Source of the DNA: an uncultured Desulfobacteraceae bacterium
GTDB lineage: Bacteria > Desulfobacterota > Desulfobacteria > Desulfobacterales > UBA2174
Assembly (NCBI GenBank): GCA_937982505.1
Contig: CALJLV010000243.1
Span: 1-6,098 of the forward strand
Reading direction: 5' to 3'
Length of the DNA: 6,098 nucleotides
Shown here: positions 1 through 4,983 of the stretch, piece by piece
Layout of the letters: every line of letters starts with the position of its first letter
Position numbering within the stretch: the stretch's first letter is position 1
Position numbers and translations under genes: made by a program
The notes under the pieces: generated by a model
Told to the model about the DNA's origin: nothing
The model's database searches: none
The model's input: the letters and a program-made list of their open reading frames with translations, nothing else

Positions 1-2028
1 CTGCTGGAGGCCCTGCTCAAGGGCAGCGGGTTCGAGGTCCTGCGGGCCGCCCACGGGGCCCAGGCCTTCGATCTGCTCCAGGCCGGGGGGATCGACCTGA
101 TCGTCAGCGACATCCTCATGCCGGTGATGGACGGGTTCCAGTTTTGCCGCAAGGTCAAGACCGACGAGGCCCTGCGCCATATCCCCTTCATCTTCTACAC
201 CGCCACCTACACCGGATCCCAGGATGAGGAATTCGCCCTGAAGATCGGCGCGGACCGGTTCCTGGTCAAGCCCTGCGAGCCGGAGGTCTTCATGGCGGCG
301 GTCCAGGAGGTCATGGCCGCGGCCCGGGGGCGCGATCCCGGGGCCCGGGGGGCGCCGCCGGTCCAGGAAGAAGAGGTGCTCAAGCTCTACAGCGAGCGGC
401 TGGTGCGCAAGCTGGAGCAGAAGATGGCCGAGGCCGAGCGCGAGATCGAGGCCCGCCGGGAGGCCGAGACCTCCCTGGCCCGCAGCGTGGAAAAGTACCG
501 CCGGATCTTTGAAAACTCGGTGGTGGGCATTTTCCAGAGCACCCCCCAGGGGCGCTTCATCACCGTCAATCCCGCCTTTGCCCGGATGCTGGGGTACGAT
601 TCGGTCGAGGAACTGCTCGCCGGCATCACCGACATCGCCGGCCAGTATTACGTCGACGGCGAGGACCGCCGCCGCTTCCAGGAGCTTCTCCAGCGGCAGG
701 GGTACGTGGAAAACTGCGAGTTCCAGGTCCGCCGCAAGGACGGCACCCGCCTGTGGGTCTCCAACAGCGCCCGGGTCTGCCGCGCAGACAACGGCGAAGT
801 GCTCCACTACGAGGGCATCATCCTGGACATCAGCGGCCGCAAGCAGGCCGAGGCCGAACGCGAGCGGCTCCAGGCCCAGTTGCTCCAGGCGCAGAAACTC
901 GAGGCCGTGGGGCGGCTGGCCGGCGGGGTGGCCCACGATTTCAACAACATGCTGGGGGTCATTCTCGGATATGCCGAAATGGCCCTGCAAAAGACGGACC
1001 CGGCCCAGGAGATCCACGCCGAACTGCGGGAAATCATGCGCGCCGCGCGCCGCTCCAGCGAGATCACCCGCCAGTTGCTGGCCTTCGCGCGCCGGCAGGC
1101 GGTGGCCCCCCGGGTGATCGACCTCAACGCCGCGGTGGAAGGGCTTCTGCGGATGCTGCGGCGGCTCATCGGCGAGGACATCGATCTGTCCTGGCGACCG
1201 GGGCCGGGCCTGTGGCCGGTGATGCTGGACCCTTCGCAGCTCGACCAGGTCCTGGCCAACCTGTGCGTCAACGCCCGGGACGCCATCGAAACGGTGGGCA
1301 AGATCACCATCGAAACCGGCAACGTGGATTTTGATCACGCCTTTTGCCGCGACCATCCGGATTTCGTTCCCGGGCAGTACGTGCTGATGGCGGTGAGCGA
1401 CAACGGCTGCGGGATGGAGGACGCCGTCCGCTCCCATGTCTTCGAGCCCTTTTTCACCACCAAGGCGGAGGGGCGCGGAACCGGGCTGGGGCTGGCCACC
1501 GTCTATGGGATCGTCAAGCAGAACCGGGGCTTCATCACCCTGTACAGCGAGCCCGGCAAGGGAACGAGCTTCAAGATCTATCTGCCCAGAGAGGCGGGGC
1601 CCGTCACGCCGGAGGTGGAGGCCGACAGGCCCGACATCCCCCGGGGCCGCGGGGAAACGGTGCTGCTGGTGGAGGATGAAGCAGCGGTCCTGAAGCTCGG
1701 CCGGATGATTCTGGAGGGCCTGGGGTACCGGGTGCTGGCCGCCGCCGGCCCCGATGAGGCCCTGGCCCTGTCCCGGACCCATGCCGGCCGGATCCACCTG
1801 CTGATCACCGACGTGGTCATGCCCGAGATGAACGGCCGTGATCTGGCCGCCCGGCTCAAGACCGAAACCCCGGATCTGAAGGTGCTTTTCATGTCCGGGT
1901 ACACCGCCGACATCATCACGGAACGCGGGGGGCTGGCGGACAAGGTCCATTTCGTCCAGAAGCCCTTTTCGCGCCAGGAGCTGGCGCTGAAGGTGGCGGA
2001 AGCGCTGGGACAATCGGAGGCGGCATGA
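1..2028 (+). CDS. Hybrid sensor histidine kinase, REC-PAS-HisKA-HATPase-REC (5' end missing)
   Basis: Cytoplasmic hybrid kinase that autophosphorylates on His and passes the phosphate to receiver Asp residues. The frame is open to the left edge, so the ATG at 118 is internal; 675 residues are visible. Counting from the first codon: a receiver lacking its first strand (phospho-Asp 37 in SDILMP, Thr 67, Lys 90 in VKP); a charged probable coiled coil about 122-163; a PAS domain about 164-283 ending in the usual DISGRKQAE linker; HisKA with His 312 in AHDFNN; an HATPase with N-box Asn 424, G1 DNGCGM at 467-472, FEPFFTTK from 481 and G2 GRGTGLGL at 491-498. The C-terminal receiver has acidic pair 558-559, phospho-Asp 604 in TDVVMP, Ser 632 and Lys 654 in QKP. 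All catalytic residues seen are intact. No transmembrane segment is visible, so its input is probably cytoplasmic or from another kinase through the N-terminal receiver. Its stop overlaps the next start (ATGA). Cognate regulator unknown. Confidence 0.95.
   Translation: MLEALLKGSGFEVLRAAHGAQAFDLLQAGGIDLIVSDILMPVMDGFQFCRKVKTDEALRHIPFIFYTATYTGSQDEEFALKIGADRFLVKPCEPEVFMAAVQEVMAAARGRDPGARGAPPVQEEEVLKLYSERLVRKLEQKMAEAEREIEARREAETSLARSVEKYRRIFENSVVGIFQSTPQGRFITVNPAFARMLGYDSVEELLAGITDIAGQYYVDGEDRRRFQELLQRQGYVENCEFQVRRKDGTRLWVSNSARVCRADNGEVLHYEGIILDISGRKQAEAERERLQAQLLQAQKLEAVGRLAGGVAHDFNNMLGVILGYAEMALQKTDPAQEIHAELREIMRAARRSSEITRQLLAFARRQAVAPRVIDLNAAVEGLLRMLRRLIGEDIDLSWRPGPGLWPVMLDPSQLDQVLANLCVNARDAIETVGKITIETGNVDFDHAFCRDHPDFVPGQYVLMAVSDNGCGMEDAVRSHVFEPFFTTKAEGRGTGLGLATVYGIVKQNRGFITLYSEPGKGTSFKIYLPREAGPVTPEVEADRPDIPRGRGETVLLVEDEAAVLKLGRMILEGLGYRVLAAAGPDEALALSRTHAGRIHLLITDVVMPEMNGRDLAARLKTETPDLKVLFMSGYTADIITERGGLADKVHFVQKPFSRQELALKVAEALGQSEAA
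2016..2020 (+). promoter_or_regulatory. Ribosome binding site of the four-helix-bundle gene
   Basis: GGAGG lies 4 nt before ATG 2025, inside the end of the upstream kinase gene. It fixes the start upstream of the repeat array, so the repeat-encoded N-terminus is probably translated. Confidence 0.7.
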
Positions 2029-2690
2029 AAGAGATCCTTGCGGATGGGAAAAATGGGAATCATGGGAAGAATGAGGCGCATCCCCGGCCGATCCTGCCGC
2101 CGCGGGGCGACTACCAGGCCCTGCTTTCCTTTCAGAAAGCCGAGGTGGTCTACGACATCACGTTCCGCTTTGCCCACCAGTACCTGTCCCGCGGCGACCG
2201 CACCATCGACCAGATGATCCAGTCGGCGCGCTCGGGCAAGAAGAACATCCTGGAAGGCAGCAAGGCCGGCCTGACATCCAAGATGACTGAAATCAAGCTG
2301 ACCAACGTGGCCCGCGCCAGCCTGGAGGAACTGCTCGACGACTACCGCGACTTTCTGCGGGCTCGCGACCTGCCGCTGTGGCCCAAAAATTCCAAAGAGG
2401 CGCTGTATGCCCCAGGTCTCGGGCGCCGAGAACCGCAGACTTTCGAGATCTACCGCCAAATCGTGGAAACCCGCCCGGCGGCCGTGGTGGCCAACCTGGC
2501 CATTTGCCTCATTCACCAGACCAACTACCTCATCGACCGCCAGCTTCAACGCCTGGAGCAGGACTTTCTCAAGCAGGGCGGCCTGCGCGAACGCATGACC
2601 CGCGCCCGCCTCGAAGCCAGAAGCGCCGCCCGCCAACCCTCCCATAACTCCCATTCCTCCCATCATTCCCATGGAGATGCAGACCCATGA
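2025..2690 (+). CDS. Four-helix-bundle protein with C-terminal suffix domain
   Basis: A 221-residue small helical protein of the S23/IVS-type four-helix-bundle family. Residues about 33-115 carry the bundle signature (FQKAEVVYDITFRFAHQYL, then ILEGSKAGLTSKMTEIKL and a long amphipathic helix). Residues about 116-204 match my memory of the 'four helix bundle suffix' family (LPLWPKNSKEA, then CLIHQTNYLIDRQLQRLE, then GGLRERM). The molecular function of the family is not established; relatives include proteins encoded in 23S rRNA intervening sequences and the Avd accessory protein of diversity-generating retroelements, which bind nucleic acid. The start at 2025 is supported by GGAGG at 2016-2020 and an ATGA overlap with the upstream kinase. 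The N-terminus (DGKNGNHGKN) and the His/Ser-rich C-terminus (SHNSHSSHHSHG) are encoded by 9-bp-period repeats in inverted orientation, so the termini look like repeat-derived additions to a conserved core. No membrane segment or signal peptide. It is unusual as a passenger inside a kinase operon; a role in signalling is unproven. Confidence 0.9.
   Translation: MKEILADGKNGNHGKNEAHPRPILPPRGDYQALLSFQKAEVVYDITFRFAHQYLSRGDRTIDQMIQSARSGKKNILEGSKAGLTSKMTEIKLTNVARASLEELLDDYRDFLRARDLPLWPKNSKEALYAPGLGRREPQTFEIYRQIVETRPAAVVANLAICLIHQTNYLIDRQLQRLEQDFLKQGGLRERMTRARLEARSAARQPSHNSHSSHHSHGDADP
2044..2076 (+). repeat. Short tandem array, period 9 bp, unit ATGGGANNN (left arm)
   Basis: Three exact ATGGGA hexamers at 2044, 2053 and 2062 and a degenerate fourth (ATGAGG) at 2071, each separated by three variable bases. 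The array lies just inside the four-helix-bundle gene and, because 9 bp is three codons, encodes Gly-rich triplets (GKN, GNH, GKN) at its N-terminus. It is in inverted orientation to the array at 2640-2672. Confidence 0.85.
2640..2672 (-). repeat. Short tandem array, period 9 bp, unit ATGGGANNN on the minus strand (right arm)
   Basis: Four exact TCCCAT hexamers on the + strand at 2640, 2649, 2658 and 2667, each followed by three variable bases. This is the reverse complement of the left-arm unit with the same 9-bp period. It encodes the Ser-His triplets at the C-terminus of the four-helix-bundle protein and ends just before the ribosome binding site of the solute-binding gene. Confidence 0.87.
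2673..2676 (+). promoter_or_regulatory. Likely ribosome binding site of the solute-binding protein gene
   Basis: GGAG directly abuts the last repeat unit of the right array and lies 10 nt before ATG 2687. The spacing is on the long side; reinitiation at the ATGA overlap could also serve. Pairing of the right array with the left array in the transcript would bring a helix next to this site. Confidence 0.45.
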
Positions 2691-3421
2691 CCAAGACTGC
2701 CTGTATTCTCAGCCTGCTGCTCTGCATGCCCATCGGCATCTGCGGTGCCGAAGAGAAAATCTTCACCCTCAGCACCTCCTACAAGAGCCTGCTCTCCAAC
2801 CCGGAGCAGACCGGGATGCTGGACCGCTTGATGCACGAAGCCTTCGGCCGCCTCGGCTGGCGGGCGCGGATCGTCTTCAACCCCACGGAACGGTCCCTGG
2901 CGGACGTCAACGCCGGTCTGGCGGACGGGGAACTGAACCGCGTCGAAGGCATGGAGAAAGATTTTCCCAACCTGGTGCGGGTGCCCGAGGCGAACATGAC
3001 CATGAATTTCGTCGCCTTCGCCAGGCGGCCCTACCCCATCGACGGGTGGCAAAGCATTGAAAACCTGCACATCGGGATCGTGCGGGGCTGGAAAATCCTG
3101 GAAAACAACACCCGGGGTTTTCCCCACGTGGTCCTGGTGCCCACCGAAACCGAGCTGTTCACCATACTCCACAAGGACCGCATCGATGTCGCCCTGTACG
3201 ACCAGCTCACCGGCCACGAGCAGCTCAGCCTGCGCGGCCTGGAGGGCATCCGGCACCTGGCGCCGCCCCTGGCAAGCCGGGAGATGTTTCTCTACCTGCA
3301 CAAGCGCCATGCCGCCCTGGCGCCCGCGGTGGCCGGCGCCCTGAGGGCCATGAAACAGGACGGCACCTACGACCGGATCGTCCGGGAGGCCACCGCCCAC
3401 CTGAAAATGGCGCAGTTTTGA
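2687..3421 (+). CDS. Periplasmic solute-binding protein, family 3 type
   Basis: A 244-residue secreted protein resembling bacterial extracellular solute-binding proteins of family 3 (amino-acid/polar-solute binders). Residues 1-21 form a signal peptide: Lys 3, a hydrophobic core ILSLLL, and probable signal peptidase I cleavage near Ala 21 (ICGA|EEK). The Cys residues at 13 and 19 do not sit in a convincing lipobox, so a soluble periplasmic protein is favoured. The mature part shows the family layout: STSYKSLLSNPEQTGMLDRLMHEA, split here as STSYKSLL and GMLDRLMHEAF, then the hinge-region LHIGIVRGWKILE, then DRIDVALYDQLTG, and a C-terminal helix with MKQDGTYDRIV typical of the fold. It overlaps the preceding stop by ATGA, with GGAG at 2673-2676 as a likely ribosome binding site 10 nt upstream. 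No ABC permease or ATPase is nearby and a membrane sensor kinase follows directly, so I infer that it is a ligand-sensing partner of that kinase. Ligand unknown. Confidence 0.88.
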   Translation: MTKTACILSLLLCMPIGICGAEEKIFTLSTSYKSLLSNPEQTGMLDRLMHEAFGRLGWRARIVFNPTERSLADVNAGLADGELNRVEGMEKDFPNLVRVPEANMTMNFVAFARRPYPIDGWQSIENLHIGIVRGWKILENNTRGFPHVVLVPTETELFTILHKDRIDVALYDQLTGHEQLSLRGLEGIRHLAPPLASREMFLYLHKRHAALAPAVAGALRAMKQDGTYDRIVREATAHLKMAQF

Positions 3422-3427
3422 AAAGGG
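3421..3427 (+). promoter_or_regulatory. Ribosome binding site of the membrane kinase gene
   Basis: AAAAGGG lies 5 nt before ATG 3433 and directly at the stop codon of the solute-binding gene. It decides in favour of ATG 3433 over the in-frame TTG at 3418. Confidence 0.5.
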
Positions 3428-3432
3428 TTGTC

Positions 3433-4983
3433 ATGATCCACTGGACGCATTCCATCTCCTGGCGTTTTTCCCTCTATGCCCTGGCCTGCTTCATGGCCAT
3501 CGTGCTCGTGTTCTCCACCGCCAATGGCCTGGTCGGCTACCATCGCGAAATGGATCACCTCGAGGAGGATCTGGAAAATATCTCCAACACCCTCATTCCC
3601 GAACTCGTGGCCGGCCTGTGGGTGACGGATCATGCCGCCGTCGAGCGGATCGTCGAAGGAATAGCCCGCTTCCGCTACCTCGTTCGGGTGGAGGTGCGAA
3701 ACGACGAGGGCAGGCTGTTCGAGGCCGGCCGCCCGGTGGACTCGACCTGGAAGGTGGAATCCCGGGAACTCAACTACGACTACAGGGGAAGATCGGTGCC
3801 CGTCGGCGTCCTTTCCCTGTTCTTCGACCAGCGCCGCATGATGGGTGATGTTTTCCGGTCGGTACTCGTTTTTCTGCAACTGCAGATTTTTCTGTCCCTC
3901 GTCCTGGCCGCCGTCATCGCCGGCGCCTTCCATGGCGTTGTCGGCCGGCACCTGAAACGCCTGACCCAATTTCTCAAGGCGGATCATCCCACCCGCTTCG
4001 ACCAGGCCTTTTCCTTGCGGCGCCCCAGGCCCGTGCAGGACGAGCTGCAACTGCTCGTCGACCATCTCAACGACCTGCGGCGCAAGATCGGCGCCTACGT
4101 GGATAAGGTCCAGGCGGCCAACGCCGAGCTGACCGCCCGCAACCACCAGTTGCTGGAAAGCCAACGCCGTTTGCGCGAGAGCCAGGCCAAGATCCTCAAA
4201 CTACAGAAAGCGGAAAGCCTGGGCCGCATGGCCGGCGCCGTGGCCCACCACTACAACAACCTGCTCACCGGGGTGATGGGCAACCTGGAGTTGGCACTGG
4301 CGGATCCGACCGGAGACGCCGGGCCGTCGGAAGCAATTACCGAGGCGCTGAAGGCGGCCCGCCGGGCCTCCCGGCTGGGCGTCCTGATGCTGACCTATCT
4401 GGGTCAGGCCGAGACCCGGCGAAACGCCCTGGACCTGGGGCGGACCTGCCGCCAAGCCCTAAACGAATTCCGCAGCAAGGTGCCGGCCCGCCTGACCCTG
4501 AAGAGCGATCTGCCCGCGACCGGGCCGGTGGTGCTGGGCAACGACGAACAACTGCGGCAGGTCCTGGAAAATCTGCTCACCAATGCCGTGGAGGCCGTCG
4601 GCCAGGGGGGCGGGGAAATCGCCGTAGGCCTTGGCGGCGTGCCGGCCGCGGCAATCTCCGCCGCGCGGCGCTGGCCGGTGGACTTTTCCCCCGGCGTGGA
4701 GGATTATGCCTGCATCCAGGTGGCCGACACGGGCGGCGGCATGGCGCCCGAGGCGCACGAAAAGCTGTTCGATCCCTTCTATTCCACCAAGTTCACCGGC
4801 CGTGGCCTGGGGCTGGCCGTGACCCTGGGCATCGTCAAGGCCCACGACGGGTGCATCACGGTGGAAAGCGCCCCGGGAAAGGGTAGCATTTTCAGGATTT
4901 TTCTGCCGGTGGAGAGGGGAGAATCATCTTTGGATTTGCGCGAAACGAGGGGAAATGGGAGTGATGAGAAGTATGGAGGGTAG
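3433..4983 (+). CDS. Membrane-bound sensor histidine kinase
   Basis: Inner-membrane sensor kinase of 516 residues from ATG 3433. This start has AAAAGGG at 3421-3427 with 5 nt spacing; an in-frame TTG at 3418 that overlaps the previous stop would add five residues but has no clear ribosome binding site. Domains: TM1 about 12-35, periplasmic loop about 36-140 (a small sensory region containing ELVAGLWVTDHAAVERIV, followed by an RVEVRNDEGRLFEAG strand pair), TM2 about 144-168, a HAMP-like or linker helix, and a coiled coil through ESQRRLRESQAKILKLQKAE. HisKA has His 272 in AHHYNN, where most relatives have HDFNN. The HATPase has N-box Asn 384 (NLLTNAVEA), Asp 432 in DTGGGM, FDPFYSTK from 446, and G2 GRGLGLAV near 457-464. 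There is no receiver domain, so a separate regulator or a neighbouring receiver must accept the phosphate. The last ~15 residues after the HATPase run into a low-complexity repeat. It lies 11 nt after the solute-binding gene, its likely sensing partner. Confidence 0.93.
   Translation: MIHWTHSISWRFSLYALACFMAIVLVFSTANGLVGYHREMDHLEEDLENISNTLIPELVAGLWVTDHAAVERIVEGIARFRYLVRVEVRNDEGRLFEAGRPVDSTWKVESRELNYDYRGRSVPVGVLSLFFDQRRMMGDVFRSVLVFLQLQIFLSLVLAAVIAGAFHGVVGRHLKRLTQFLKADHPTRFDQAFSLRRPRPVQDELQLLVDHLNDLRRKIGAYVDKVQAANAELTARNHQLLESQRRLRESQAKILKLQKAESLGRMAGAVAHHYNNLLTGVMGNLELALADPTGDAGPSEAITEALKAARRASRLGVLMLTYLGQAETRRNALDLGRTCRQALNEFRSKVPARLTLKSDLPATGPVVLGNDEQLRQVLENLLTNAVEAVGQGGGEIAVGLGGVPAAAISAARRWPVDFSPGVEDYACIQVADTGGGMAPEAHEKLFDPFYSTKFTGRGLGLAVTLGIVKAHDGCITVESAPGKGSIFRIFLPVERGESSLDLRETRGNGSDEKYGG
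4947..4952 (+). promoter_or_regulatory. Possible ribosome binding site of the GAF-PAS gene
   Basis: GAGGGG lies 11 nt before ATG 4964 and 2 nt before ATG 4955. The downstream GGGAG within the repeat could alternatively serve ATG 4973, so the start stays open among these three. Confidence 0.35.
4955..4978 (+). repeat. Degenerate 9-bp-period array at a gene junction
   Basis: ATGGGA at 4955 is followed at exact 9-bp steps by ATGAGA (4964) and ATGGAG (4973), in the same orientation as the array at 2044. It encodes the last residues of the membrane kinase in one frame and supplies the candidate start codons of the next gene in another. The surrounding bases, about 4921-4995, are visibly less GC-rich than the kinase domain before them. 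Confidence 0.55.

Noticed and set aside
118..120. ATG as start of the first kinase
   Set aside because: It falls just after the phospho-Asp of a receiver domain, and the frame stays open with good receiver sequence to base 1.
1578..2672. Long minus-strand open frame whose start would read MGMMGGMGVMGG through the right array
   Set aside because: It lies antisense to a well-supported kinase end and to the four-helix-bundle gene, has no recognisable domain, and its length is explained by high GC content on the complementary strand.
2640..2672. CRISPR-like array
   Set aside because: Units are only 9 bp with 3-bp variable parts inside a coding frame, far too short for repeats and spacers.
2025..2690. 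Diversity-generating retroelement accessory (Avd) gene or rRNA intervening-sequence gene
   Set aside because: The fold family is related, but no reverse transcriptase, template/variable repeat pair or rRNA sequence is visible, and the suffix domain points to a different subfamily.
2687..2760. Lipoprotein signal on the solute-binding protein
   Set aside because: Cys 13 and Cys 19 lack the small residues expected just before a lipidated Cys (LLLC and IGIC); signal peptidase I cleavage near residue 21 fits better.
2663..4164. Two more long minus-strand open frames (2663-3400 and 3367-4164)
   Set aside because: Both are antisense to the solute-binding and membrane kinase genes, show no domain, and mirror the codon bias of the real genes.
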